Position numbers and translations under genes: made by a program
In this document: piece by piece, positions 23,632 through 32,485 of the stretch
Position numbering within the stretch: the first letter of the stretch is position 1
Layout of the letters: every line of letters starts with the position of its first letter
NCBI GenBank assembly: GCA_030039695.1
Contig: JASHVB010000042.1
Location: 1 to 34,179 of the forward strand
Reading direction: 5' to 3'
DNA: 34,179 nucleotides
Source: Acetobacteraceae bacterium
GTDB lineage: Bacteria; Pseudomonadota; Alphaproteobacteria; Acetobacterales; Acetobacteraceae
The notes under the pieces: model-generated
What the model was told of the DNA's origin: nothing
Database searches by the model: none
Seen by the model: only the letters and a program-made list of their open reading frames with translations

Positions 23632-24106
23632 TAATCGGCAAACGGTAACAGAGAAATGAATTTTGTATGACCGTCACAAATCCACCTTGAATCGATGAAT
23701 GGAGACAACACGCACCTCACATGAGGCCACCGAGACTCCTCTCGCCAACCGAAATTCCACCGGGACATGCCGCTATGCGAACTGTCCTGTTCCGCATCGC
23801 TGAAAAAAGTTCCAGGCCATCACACCAGAAACCTGCAGGTCAGGACAGGCGCCAGAACCTACTGCACGACTTCCCGCGCCATCGGCTGGCGATTCGCCAG
23901 CGCGCATGCCTATGTGCCATGCACGGCGGTGGGTGCCACGCGGCAACTTCCCTCCCTAGCGTAACCTATTTTGCGGAAGGCCCTTCCAAGCGACAGAGCG
24001 ACATGACCGCAGCCTGGAGGGCCGTCTCGGTTCGCAGGCCCCCGCGTAAGAGCGTCGAATGGACGGCGGTGATCGCCGACCCCAGGGGATCGTATCGCGG
24101 CGAACG
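23632..24106. other. Intergenic region, no gene recognised
   Basis: This is the stretch upstream of the metal operon. Overlapping plus-strand frames between 23721 and 24131 have low-complexity, Arg-rich translations without a ribosome site and are not accepted. Regulatory sites for the operon are expected in 23632-23720. Confidence 0.4.
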
Positions 24107-24628
24107 TCAGGACCTACGCAGAAAGACGTAATCGGCCGAGTAGGGAACGCTTAGGAACGCGCCAGGCCTGCGGCACGACCCGGCGACTGCGCCACCTTTG
24201 GTGTTGATGCGCTGGACCGTCGTGGCGGCACTGAGTTCGCCGTTGCCGCTGTGGCCAATGACATCGAGGCGTAGCCACGGAATGTCGCGCCGTGTCGCAC
24301 CGGGCGCGCTGGCAGTGGTCTTGCCGGTGATCGCGCTGCCGTCATCGAATGCCCAGGTAGGGCCGGCGAAGTGACGACCGACCGTCTTGTCATTGAGGAG
24401 AAGCGTGGCGATCGGCTCGCGGAACTGCCACGCGAGCCTGCCAGCGGCGTTGGTTTTGCATTCATAGATTTGCGCGCCTTCGGCGTGCACGGTGACGATG
24501 GGTACTTGGTCGGGTGCGGCGATGGCGTCGGGCATTCGGCCAAGGGCAGGCGAGGCAAGGACCATCATGGTCACAGCAGCGAGCGAGGGAACGACCGCAC
24601 AGACTGCATTTGTCGAGAGGTGCATCAT
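24107..24628 (-). CDS. Secreted DUF3455 protein
   Basis: This gene encodes 173 residues from ATG 24628, chosen because GGAGG lies 7 nt upstream; the frame is open 17 codons further. A signal peptide is clear: a short start, a hydrophobic core at about 8-26, then SPALG as cleavage site. The mature part has the DUF3455 blocks IYECKTNAAGRLAWQFREPIA, GRHFAGPTWAFDDGSAI, IPWLRLDVIGHSGNGELS, VQRINTKGG and YSADYVFLRR. Two Cys (in YECK and AGSCRR) may form a disulfide. The family is exported to the periplasm or outside and has no known function. It is monocistronic. Confidence 0.88.
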   Translation of the reverse strand: MMHLSTNAVCAVVPSLAAVTMMVLASPALGRMPDAIAAPDQVPIVTVHAEGAQIYECKTNAAGRLAWQFREPIATLLLNDKTVGRHFAGPTWAFDDGSAITGKTTASAPGATRRDIPWLRLDVIGHSGNGELSAATTVQRINTKGGAVAGSCRRPGAFLSVPYSADYVFLRRS

Positions 24629-25207
24629 GCCGTGGCCTCCATGGTCCGGGATATCTTCGACTTGCCTATGATCTCGCACCGGAAATGCAGCGCCCGCTTG
24701 GCGTTACCGCAGCATATGCCCAGTGCCGCTCGAATACGGGCCCGCGGGAATGGGACGGACAGAAGTTCGTGGTTATTGAAGCATGCGCGCTGGAGCGGTG
24801 GCTCGGTGAATTGGCACTAACTGGGTTCCGCCATCGCTTTCGTGTGCAACGCCATCCGCAATGTCTGGACACGTTTCGAAGTTGCTAGGTTTCCCAATCT
24901 CCAGTCCCTCCCCACTTGCTGCGTTCGTCTTGAACGAGGGCCCCTTCCCTCTACAGGCGTTACCCGGCTTCAACAGTACTGCAGTCCGTTCCGCCACCCC
25001 ATCGGGCCCGACCCGTCCCTCGCGGGCTTCCGTTTGATCATCCCTGATCACGCCATCGAACTTCCCGTGTTGCGCGCCCTTTCCTCGTGCACATGCCACC
25101 GCCAACACCACGGTGCAGCGCCTGATGACGGTCCCGTCACGTTGATACCCACCGTTCCGCCAGCCGGTCGCTTCCCACGAGAGCCGCCCTCCAACGTGCG
25201 CGGTGTC
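24629..25207. other. Long intergenic stretch, nothing identified
   Basis: Frames on both strands (for example 24842-25399 plus and 24773-25111 minus) run through this region but have no recognisable product, no ribosome site and partly overlap the GNAT gene. No tRNA-like cloverleaf was found. It may be decayed sequence. Confidence 0.4.
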
Positions 25208-25759
25208 TCACATCTCAAGACCGATCGCCCGCTGCACGAGCACGGTATCGGTCCATTCACCGAACCGAAAGGCCACCGCAGGCAGATAACCGACCTGGCG
25301 AAAGCCACAGGCCTCGTGCAGCCGCAGCGAGGCGAGATTGGCGCTGCCGATATATCCGATCATCTGGCGGAAGCCCGCGGAGGCGCATGCCTGGATTAAG
25401 GCTGGCAGCAGCGTGCGTCCGACGCCGACATGGAGACAGTCAGGGTGGACGTAGATCGAATGCTTGACTGTGAATCTGTATGCCGGGCGCTTGCGGAACA
25501 GTACAGCGTACGCGTAGCCGGCCACGGCACCGTCGATTGTCGCAACCAGATGGGGCAGCTTGTGCTTGCGCATGTTCTTGCGCCGCGCCTTCAGGTCATC
25601 GACATCGAACGGCGTCAGCTCGAAAGTGTCAAGGTTACCGACACCCTGCGTGATATGGTGGCGGTAGATCTCAAGCATGGCAGGCACGTCGTCGTCGCTC
25701 GATGGGCGCACCGCGATTGGTGACCTGGATGACGCGGCTTCTTTGTCCACGATAGCCAT
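25208..25759 (-). CDS. GNAT-family N-acetyltransferase, phosphinothricin/methionine-sulfoximine acetyltransferase-like
   Basis: This gene encodes 183 residues. The Pat/Bar-type order is visible: AVRPSSDDDVPAMLEIYRHHI at the N-terminus, TFELTPFDVDDLKAR, GAVAGYAYAVLFRKRPAYRFTVKHSIYVHPD, and the acetyl-CoA loop HVGVGRTLLPALI (V-G-x-G-x-L instead of the common RGxG). Then follow NLASLRLHEACGFRQVGYL and the final GEWTDTVLVQR. It acetylates a primary amine with acetyl-CoA. Pat-like enzymes act on glutamate analogues, but this gene begins 10 nt after the amino-acid decarboxylase, so the amine product of that enzyme is an alternative substrate (inference). A GTG at 25750 is an alternative start with a better-spaced AGGA. 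Confidence 0.87.
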   Translation of the reverse strand: MAIVDKEAASSRSPIAVRPSSDDDVPAMLEIYRHHITQGVGNLDTFELTPFDVDDLKARRKNMRKHKLPHLVATIDGAVAGYAYAVLFRKRPAYRFTVKHSIYVHPDCLHVGVGRTLLPALIQACASAGFRQMIGYIGSANLASLRLHEACGFRQVGYLPAVAFRFGEWTDTVLVQRAIGLEM

Positions 25760-25769
25760 CCTGCTGCGG

Positions 25770-28133
25770 TTATTCCTGCATCACGTAGGTGTAAAAGCGG
25801 ATTGAGCCGTCCGGCTCGACCTCGCGGTAGAGGCCTTGTACTTCGGCTTCGAAGCCGGGAAATAGGTTCGCGCTTTGTTCGAACATCTTGAGATAGTCCA
25901 GCATGGGTTTTGCCCGTGCACCGAGGCGCTCGCCCGGAACGATCGTGGCGATGCCTGGTGGATACACAACAAACAGCGTGGTCGCAACGCGTTCCGCGAT
26001 CTCGCTGATCGGCAGATAGTCGACTTTGTTGCGCACGAGGCTGCGCGCAGCCTCGTGCGGCGGCACGACCATCTCAGGCAGGTGCGCGGCCTCGAACTGC
26101 TGCCGCTGGAGCGTACTGACGTTGGCATCACGGTAGAATGCATGCATCTGAGCACAGAGATCGCGGAGACACATGCCGCGGTACCGCGCGGGCCAGCGAG
26201 CGACGAACTTCGGTATGACTTCCTCCAGTTGCGCATTATCATCGTGCAAACGCTTGAAGGCAGCGAACGCGCTGAGCAACGTGCCGGCCTTGCTGGACTC
26301 GACGCCGGGCGTCAGCAGAAACAGCAGCGAATTGAGATCGTTTTTCTCCGCAACGACGCGGTTCTCACGCAGATATTGAGCGACGACGGGTGCTGGAACG
26401 CCGTGCTCGGCATATGCGCCCGTTCGTCCGTCGAACCCCGGCGTCAGGACAATCAGCTTGTTCGGATCAGTCATGGCGAAGCCCTCCGTCACATGGCCGA
26501 AGCCGTGCCACGCGGCGCCTGGAGCGAAAGCCCAATATCGGGCATCACCGGCGAGCTCGTCAGTGGTAAGGCTTTCCCAGGGCACCTCGCGCATTGGATC
26601 GTCGGGCTGGGCCCCTGAGACGCTGACGACGTCGGGAACGAAGGGTTCGAAGAACCAACGCCGCGCCGGGTCGGCCTCCTTCTGTTCGTATTCGTGACGG
26701 ATAGCACGTAGCTTTTTGCGCACCTCTATGCCAAGCCGGACCGTATCGTCCCACAGGATCACCCCTGAGCGGCCTTTCATCATCTGCGCGCCAACGTCGA
26801 GCGATGCGAAGAGCGGATAGAACGGCGACGTCGAGGCGTGCTGCAGGAAGCTCTCGTTGAAGCGGCGGTGCTCCACCCTACGGCGCTGGCCTTTAATGTG
26901 CCGATCCCTGACATGGATCTGCGAGGCTTGGGAAAAGCTCGCGAGCTGCTTGTGCGTCGACTGCGTTGCGATGATGCCCGGTGAGCTTTCCTGAAGTTCT
27001 TTCAGACCCATAGCGAAGCGACCAGCGTAGAGCGGGTGAAACTTCATGAAGCCAGCCCAGGCCTCGTCGAAGAGAACATAGTCGCAGAGGTGCCCGATCC
27101 GGGCAAGCATCATGTCCGCGCTGTAGATCGTCCCGTCATACGTGCATTGCTCGATGACCGCGACCCGAAAGGGCCGTGGCTTTTGCCACGCTTCCGAATC
27201 AGTCACATGGGGGTTCAGCCGGATCTTCTCCCGGATCGCTGCCTCTTCCAGCGCCTCGCTGTAGATCGGCCCGATCAGTCCGTAGCAGTTACGGTCGGTC
27301 TCGAGGTAGATTGGAATTCCGCCATTGATCAACAGCGCGCCGTGGTGGGCAGCCTTGTGATTGTTGCGGTCGAACAGGACGAGGTCGCCCTCTGCCACCA
27401 GAGCGCCGAGCGCCACCTTATTGGATGACGACGTCCCGTTCAGCACGAAATACGTCTTCTCCGCGCCGAAGATTGCTGCGGCCTCCTTCTGGGCCTCGAG
27501 GGCCGGTCCTTCATGCGTAAGAAGATCGCCGAGCTCAAGAACTGAATTGTCGAGATCGTCACGAAACACCGCTTCGCCGAGATGCTCGACAAAGATGCGC
27601 CCGATCGGGCTACGACTATAAAAGATGCCACCGTTATGCCCCGGGCAGGTCCAGAGTTGGTTGCCTTCCTCGGCGTAGTCAACAAGTACGCCGAAGAATG
27701 GCGTCTTCAAGGTTCCCGCATATTGCTTGAGGCGACTGATCAGGTTGCGGGCAATGAACTCTGGCGTCTCCTCTGAAAGGAAAATGTAACCATCGATATA
27801 ATCAAGTACCTCCACCGGGATATCCTCGAGACGCTTGCGGCGCACAAGGATGACGATCGGCATCTCGAGGCCGCGGCGACGCATCAGATTGATCAGAGCC
27901 GCTGTCTTTCCTTTGAGTCCGCGCTTGCTCCAGTCGACCACCATGCAGCCGATCGCGGCATCGGTCTGAACAGCGATCTCGGCGTCTTCGACGCGCCGCG
28001 CCTTAATGACCTGGAATCCGTCATCCTCAATGGCTGCAATGATCCGCTGCAGACGCACACCTTCCAGGTCATCGGCGCCGAAGCCGGGTGCACAGAGCAG
28101 AAAAGTGAAACGCCGGAAAAATTCCATCGCCAT
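25770..28133 (-). CDS. Orn/Lys/Arg decarboxylase (PLP fold type I)
   Basis: This gene encodes 787 residues from ATG 28133 (AAGAGG 4 nt upstream; a second ATG two codons on is possible), slightly longer than AdiA, CadA or SpeC (711-755). The receiver-like N-terminal wing domain covers about 8-130. The PLP domain has CPGHNGG (His166), LNGTSSSN for the phosphate (232-239), NNHKAAHHG with His259 stacking on the cofactor, LFDEAW with Asp356 to the pyridine nitrogen, and ATQSTHKQLAS with Lys395 forming the Schiff base. The C-terminal domain ends …RFYTYVMQE. It makes agmatine, cadaverine or putrescine plus CO2, consuming a proton. Which amino acid it uses is not decidable by eye. It forms an operon with the GNAT gene. 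Confidence 0.93.
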   Translation of the reverse strand: MAMEFFRRFTFLLCAPGFGADDLEGVRLQRIIAAIEDDGFQVIKARRVEDAEIAVQTDAAIGCMVVDWSKRGLKGKTAALINLMRRRGLEMPIVILVRRKRLEDIPVEVLDYIDGYIFLSEETPEFIARNLISRLKQYAGTLKTPFFGVLVDYAEEGNQLWTCPGHNGGIFYSRSPIGRIFVEHLGEAVFRDDLDNSVLELGDLLTHEGPALEAQKEAAAIFGAEKTYFVLNGTSSSNKVALGALVAEGDLVLFDRNNHKAAHHGALLINGGIPIYLETDRNCYGLIGPIYSEALEEAAIREKIRLNPHVTDSEAWQKPRPFRVAVIEQCTYDGTIYSADMMLARIGHLCDYVLFDEAWAGFMKFHPLYAGRFAMGLKELQESSPGIIATQSTHKQLASFSQASQIHVRDRHIKGQRRRVEHRRFNESFLQHASTSPFYPLFASLDVGAQMMKGRSGVILWDDTVRLGIEVRKKLRAIRHEYEQKEADPARRWFFEPFVPDVVSVSGAQPDDPMREVPWESLTTDELAGDARYWAFAPGAAWHGFGHVTEGFAMTDPNKLIVLTPGFDGRTGAYAEHGVPAPVVAQYLRENRVVAEKNDLNSLLFLLTPGVESSKAGTLLSAFAAFKRLHDDNAQLEEVIPKFVARWPARYRGMCLRDLCAQMHAFYRDANVSTLQRQQFEAAHLPEMVVPPHEAARSLVRNKVDYLPISEIAERVATTLFVVYPPGIATIVPGERLGARAKPMLDYLKMFEQSANLFPGFEAEVQGLYREVEPDGSIRFYTYVMQE

Positions 28134-28472
28134 GCTACCTCTTGCCAAGCGCCGTCGGCCGTTTCGATGACAACCGCGTGACAACCAGGCCTGTTCGCGC
28201 GGAGCCGCAACGCCGCATTATCCTACGCCAAGACGCTGTGCTCGCCCTAAAAGCAAACGGATACGGGGCGCTGTCGGCCGCGAGCCATCGTCGATCCCGA
28301 CGGTGGCCCAACCTCCGTTGGCGACACTGCCATAAACCAGGTGGACGCCGCCCTGGGGTGGATTGCTCCCGAATGGCGCCTTATCCGCCGCCGATGGAGA
28401 CGCCGCGCCCTTGGCCTGACGCGATGTCGCGGCCGAATTTGTCAGTTGTGGTCAACCGGAGCGAAAGCCGAT
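28134..28472. other. Intergenic region upstream of the decarboxylase
   Basis: It separates ppk2 from the decarboxylase, both on the minus strand, and should hold the decarboxylase promoter. The plus-strand frame 28142-28609 overlaps ppk2 antisense and is Arg-rich; it is not accepted. No terminator for ppk2 was recognised. Confidence 0.4.
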
Positions 28473-29393
28473 CTAATACCGTTCCGGCACATAGAGCTCG
28501 TGAGGCAAAGTCCGGCGTTCATAGTGAGGATCAAACACTCGGTCAGGAAGGACTAGCGGTTCGTGCGGCACTTCCTGATATGGCACCAGAGAAAGTAGGT
28601 GGGCGATAACGTTTAAGCGCGCTCGCTTCTTATCGTTGCCCTCTATGATGTACCAAGGTGCCTCGGAGATGCTCGTGCGCTCGAACATCTCCTCCTTTGC
28701 TACCGTATATTGCTCCCACCGCACTCGTGACTGCAAGTCCATCGGTGACAGTTTCCACTGCTTAATGGGGTCGTGTATTCGCATTAGAAATCTGTATTGC
28801 TGCTCTGCATCGGTGACCGAGAACCAATACTTGATAACCTGGACACCTGATCGGACAAGCATACGTTCGAATTCCGGCACGTCATGGAAGAAGTTCTTAA
28901 CCTCCGATTCGGTGGCAAATCCCATCACGCGCTCAACTCCAGCGCGATTATACCAACTACGATCAAACAGAACGATCTCGCCTGCTGCAGGGAGGTGCGG
29001 AACATAACGCTGAAAATACCACTGCGTCTTCTCTCGGTCCGACGGGGCGGGCAATGCCACAACACGACAGCTACGAGGATTCACACGCTGGGTAATTCGT
29101 TTGATCGCACCGCCCTTCCCCGCTGCGTCCCGCCCCTCGAACAGGACCACGATTTTGTGCCCGTTGTGCACGACCCAGTCCTGCAACTTAACGAGCTCAC
29201 CTTGTAACCGAAGCAACTCTCGGAAATAGAACCCTCTATCGATTGCACTTTGTTTGTGGACATTTCGCAGTTCGCGTAACTCTGCCGGAACCCGATCGTC
29301 GTCGATTTCTAGTTCCAACTCTTCGTCGAAGTCGTCCTCAAGCTCAAGCTGAAGCCATGACTTCGCTGGCGTATCGTCTGTTCCGGTCGACAT
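28473..29393 (-). CDS. ppk2: Polyphosphate kinase 2
   Basis: This gene encodes 306 residues from ATG 29393 (AAAGGGGG 8 nt upstream; the frame is open 26 codons more). After a very acidic N-terminus (about 15-35, ELEDDFDEELELEIDDD) comes the kinase core. The Walker A is FEGRDAAGKGG (85-94), the lid region begins VALPAPSDREKTQWYFQRY, and the Walker B is FDRSWYNRAGVERVMGF. SPMDLQSRVRWEQYT and PWYIIEGNDKKRARLN complete the PPK2 pattern, single-domain class I type. It moves phosphate between polyphosphate and nucleoside diphosphates, mostly using polyP to make ATP or GTP. It lies upstream of the decarboxylase on the same strand but 339 nt away, so probably a separate transcript. Confidence 0.93.
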   Translation of the reverse strand: MSTGTDDTPAKSWLQLELEDDFDEELELEIDDDRVPAELRELRNVHKQSAIDRGFYFRELLRLQGELVKLQDWVVHNGHKIVVLFEGRDAAGKGGAIKRITQRVNPRSCRVVALPAPSDREKTQWYFQRYVPHLPAAGEIVLFDRSWYNRAGVERVMGFATESEVKNFFHDVPEFERMLVRSGVQVIKYWFSVTDAEQQYRFLMRIHDPIKQWKLSPMDLQSRVRWEQYTVAKEEMFERTSISEAPWYIIEGNDKKRARLNVIAHLLSLVPYQEVPHEPLVLPDRVFDPHYERRTLPHELYVPERY

Positions 29394-30046
29394 GCGTATG
29401 GCCCCCTTTCGCTCACCCCCAATATAAGGAATAGGTGTGACCGAACGATGACGACCCATCTTTGCCCCCATGCATTGTCAAGGTATTGTCACATTAGCTC
29501 GCCCCGCAGGGTGCATACCCTTCGGGCAGGATCGCAGTTGCAGGTCGCAAATCTCAATGACACCGCATGCCAGGCACTTGGGCGTGAATTCCGAGGCCGC
29601 CGATTGGCAAACCGATCGCTCGCTGGACACAAAATCAGAGGACTAACCCATGTGGCGAGCCTTTCCACTGGAAACGGATTATCCGCCCTGACGCTCTGCG
29701 AGCTCGACGCGGTGCGCGCTTTAGGCCGCAGAGCACGGCGATCGCTCAAAGGACGACCTGCGCACAGAACGGAACAGCGGAACCGCTGATCCATTACTCT
29801 CTCACCTACGCGCCCCGCACGGATCGCGCCGGCTCTCCGAATTCCAGTCCAAACACCGATTGCGCACGCGAACGCACCTTGCCCATGGCCGGTTGGGCAA
29901 AATTCGGGTGGCGGCTGCCCGACGACCACGGAGGATAGCAGACGCGCTTTGACCGCCGCTCCGCCGTCTGTTTCGTGAGACTCGTCTACCGCGCAGGTCT
30001 GAAGCCGGCCTTAGAAATTCCGCTTGACAAGGTGCATGGCAAATGC
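29394..30046. other. Long intergenic region between divergent ppk2 and gntR
   Basis: It should carry promoters for both genes. A hairpin-like GCCC…AGGGT-GCAT-ACCCT…GGGC occurs at about 29501-29526. A consensus-like TTGACA lies at 30024-30029 and TATGAT at 30052-30057, but their 22-bp spacing is too long for an ordinary promoter. Open frames 29448-29789 (plus) and 29489-29929 (minus) have no recognisable product. Confidence 0.4.
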
Positions 30047-30072
30047 GCCTGTATGATAGTTAGCATACAGGC
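30047..30072. promoter_or_regulatory. Perfect inverted repeat, likely operator of the gntR-slipin operon
   Basis: GCCTGTATG (30047-30055) and CATACAGGC (30064-30072) are perfect 9-bp arms around 8 bp. The element covers the putative -10 TATGAT (30052-30057) and ends 18 bp before the gntR start. YtrA-type GntR regulators bind such long dyads and usually repress their own operon, so autoregulation is likely. Confidence 0.65.
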
Positions 30073-30090
30073 ATACGGTGTTGCCGCCCA

Positions 30091-30480
30091 GTGCTGAATT
30101 CCTTGCGAATCGTGCGAACAGGCGTGCCGATCTATGTGCAGATCCGCGAGCAGGTCCTCCGGGCGATCGGCGCGGGTGTCGTCCGTCCTGGTGAAAAAAT
30201 GCCTACCATGCGGCAGGTGGCCGTAGCTCTTCGCGTTGACCTGAACACGGTGAGGCACGCCTACGACGCGCTTGCCCGAATTGGTGCGATCACCATTCAG
30301 CCCGCGCGCGGCACGTTCGTTTCGGAGCGGCCACCACCAGCAGACGCGACCGCGGATGCCAAATGCATGGACGACTTAGCGCTGCGGACCATCGCAGCCG
30401 CGCGCGCGAGCGGACTCGAACCAAGAGACATCGCATACCGCATCCTTGCAATAGCGAAGCAACAGGATAACGAGACATGA
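30091..30480 (+). CDS. GntR-family regulator, YtrA subfamily
   Basis: This gene encodes 129 residues from GTG 30091; no ATG is available near the N-terminus. The winged HTH covers about 12-78, with PIYVQIREQVLRAIGAGVVRPGEKMPTMRQVAVALRVDLNTVRHAYDAL and the wing ITIQPARGTFV. Only about 50 residues follow, mainly one helical segment, which is the YtrA signature: there is no large effector-binding domain. Such regulators sit at the head of the operon they control, commonly one for membrane functions. The stop overlaps the slipin ATG (ATGA), so the two are translationally coupled. The palindrome just upstream is the probable binding site. Confidence 0.9.
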   Translation: MLNSLRIVRTGVPIYVQIREQVLRAIGAGVVRPGEKMPTMRQVAVALRVDLNTVRHAYDALARIGAITIQPARGTFVSERPPPADATADAKCMDDLALRTIAAARASGLEPRDIAYRILAIAKQQDNET

Positions 30481-31409
30481 AGAATTTTCTGATGGGGAAG
30501 GAAGCCAATCCCTTTGCCATCCTTCTCTCGCTGATCCTGCTCATCATTGCCGTCTTCGTCGTGGCAACAGGCTATCTTTGGAAGGTGCCGATAGCCTATT
30601 TCGGCACTGGCCTGCTGGTGATCCTCGGGATCTTGCTGCCGCGTGCCCTCATGATCGCTAATCAGTGGGAGCGGATGGTCATTCTCCGTCTCGGCAAGCT
30701 CAGAGCGATCAGAGGGCCGGGCTTGTTCCTCATCGTGCCGTTTGTCGATACCGTTGCGGCGACGATCGACCAACGCATTCAGACGACCGGGTTCAACGCC
30801 GAGCGAACGTTAACGCGAGACACTGTACCGGTGAACGTCGATGCCATCATCTTCTGGCAAGTGCATGACACCGAGCGGGCGGCACTCGAAATAGCGAATT
30901 ACCGCGAGGCGATTGGCCAGGTCGCGCAGACCTCCTTGCGAGAGATCATTGGTGCCACCGAGCTCTCGGCACTGCTGTCTGAACGCAAGAAGGCTGACGA
31001 CGTTCTCCGCGAAGAGATCGGATCGAAGACTGCCGAATGGGGCGTAGCGGCGATGTCGGTGGAAATCCGCGACGTGGCAATTCCGCCAGGGCTTCAAGAT
31101 GCGATGAGCCGTCGTGCTCAGGCTGAGCGAGAGAAGGAAGCGAGGATCATCCTCGGCGCCTCGGAACAGCAGATAGCTCAGACTTTCGTGGAGGCGGCTG
31201 AAACCTACGCGAAGACTCCTGGGTCGCTCCAACTCCGCGCGATGAATCTCGTTTATGAGGCGACGAAGGAGCGCGGCATGACAATTGTCATCCCGTCCGC
31301 CATGGCCGACAGCATGAATCCAGCCGGACTCGGAGGTCTAATAGCAGCGACCAGCGTCTCGGAGAGAGAGCATTACGCTGTTGGAGAATGCAGCGCTCAA
31401 GTAAAATGA
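30477..31409 (+). CDS. Slipin (stomatin/SPFH-family membrane protein)
   Basis: This gene encodes 310 residues. Two N-terminal hydrophobic segments (about 13-31 and 37-58) precede the SPFH domain, which begins NQWERMVILRLGKLRAIRGPGLFLIVPFVD and includes TTGFNAERTLTRDTVPVNVDAIIFWQV, the stomatin signature around the phospho-loop. A helical, charged region (about 205-245, ARRAQAEREKEARIILGASEQQ-like) drives oligomerisation. The family organises membrane microdomains. The usual partner NfeD is not next to it; instead the upstream GntR gene overlaps by 4 nt and presumably controls it. The gene is complete. Confidence 0.92.
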   Translation: MKNFLMGKEANPFAILLSLILLIIAVFVVATGYLWKVPIAYFGTGLLVILGILLPRALMIANQWERMVILRLGKLRAIRGPGLFLIVPFVDTVAATIDQRIQTTGFNAERTLTRDTVPVNVDAIIFWQVHDTERAALEIANYREAIGQVAQTSLREIIGATELSALLSERKKADDVLREEIGSKTAEWGVAAMSVEIRDVAIPPGLQDAMSRRAQAEREKEARIILGASEQQIAQTFVEAAETYAKTPGSLQLRAMNLVYEATKERGMTIVIPSAMADSMNPAGLGGLIAATSVSEREHYAVGECSAQVK

Positions 31410-31659
31410 GGTGTTCCCTAATTGCGGCGTAGCCGCCGCCGCTGGACCATCGCCGATCTCCTGCGTCGCTCTCGGAGCACTGACCGAACGACCGCCTAAA
31501 ATTGTCAGGTCACGTATCTCGATCGATGAGGCCGGCGATATCTGAAGGATTAGCGCGTGCGCCTGCGCTTATGGGGCTTGCGGAGGCCCAAGAAGCGCCG
31601 CCGCACGGGCCGCTCACCGGGTTTCCTATGGTGACGGCGCGGCAATCTGCCTGGCGATC

Positions 31660-32485
31660 GTGCTCCTCGTCGTGGCCAGCGGATTTGTCTGTGCCGGCAA
31701 ACGGATGCACGCCCCGCTCAGGGTCACGAGGCCAGGAGCGACCGCCGCCGGGTTCATGGTCGCGATCTGGCTGTTGGCAATCTACCACCTCCTCGTCGCT
31801 ACATACGTCTATGGCCTGCAAGTGAAGAAGGCCTATCCGAGCTTCGTCGCGGCTCGCGTGCGTGTTGGCACATTCGTCGATGCCACGGTCACATTCGTCG
31901 TGATTCTCTACCTTACGCGGCATTGGGGCTGGAAGGTCGCGCTGGCGAGTGCCATCATCGGCACCGCTGCAGCGCCGATGATCTTCGAGTTTCCCTTCGA
32001 TCTGATCGTCATGGCACGGACGAATCCACCGATTCCGCCCCATTCGACGCTGTATCGGCAGCTTTTTTCTGCCGTTGTTCCTCCTTGAGTTCTTAACTAT
32101 ATCGCTGCTGACGCTGCTACCTTCCATGCGGGTGACCGCATGCTCCTTTTACGCGGTGGCAGGGAAGTTTGTGGCGTTCGCCGTCTGGGCTGCGTTTGGG
32201 TTCGCCTTCCCCGCGGGGCCGCTACCGCTCGCGCTGAACATCAACTCGAAGATCCTGTGCTTCGTAGCGGCTATCATGCTGTTTGTCTGGAGGGAGCACG
32301 GGTCGCCACTTGGAGAAGTCTCCGGCGCAGGATCGCACACGCTGCATTGCAGGGGCTATTGGCCATGTAGGCGACATAGTGGCCGGGCCGGTAAGCCTTT
32401 ATGGCGTCTGGCGTCTCCGGAGCGGATGGTCATCAGCGTCTACCATTACCTGCCTGCCTCGAATTGCGAGCCTGCAAAGCGATAA
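31660..32485 (+). pseudogene. Polytopic membrane protein split by a one-base shift in a T6 run
   Basis: The first frame (GTG 31660 to TGA 32088) encodes hydrophobic helices, for example GFMVAIWLLAIYHLLVATYVYG, TFVDATVTFVVILYL and VALASAIIGTAAAPMIF. At the T6 run (32063-32068) removal of one T joins it to the second frame, giving RQLFLPLFLLEFLTISLLTLLP and then further helices (FVAFAVWAAFGFAFP and ILCFVAAIMLFVW). About six membrane segments result. I do not recognise the family. The hydrophobic reading also extends 15-20 codons upstream of 31660 without a start codon, so the 5' end may be damaged too. The tail overlaps the convergent TMEM175-like gene, and the last 60 codons look non-native. 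It is either a real mutation or a homopolymer sequencing error. Confidence 0.6.

Noticed and set aside
25875..26618. 247-codon plus-strand frame
   Set aside because: It is antisense to the decarboxylase, has no ribosome site and no recognisable domain.
30024..30057. TTGACA and TATGAT as a promoter for gntR
   Set aside because: The spacer would be 22 bp, too long for a normal sigma-70 promoter; the -10 may be real, but the pair is not accepted.
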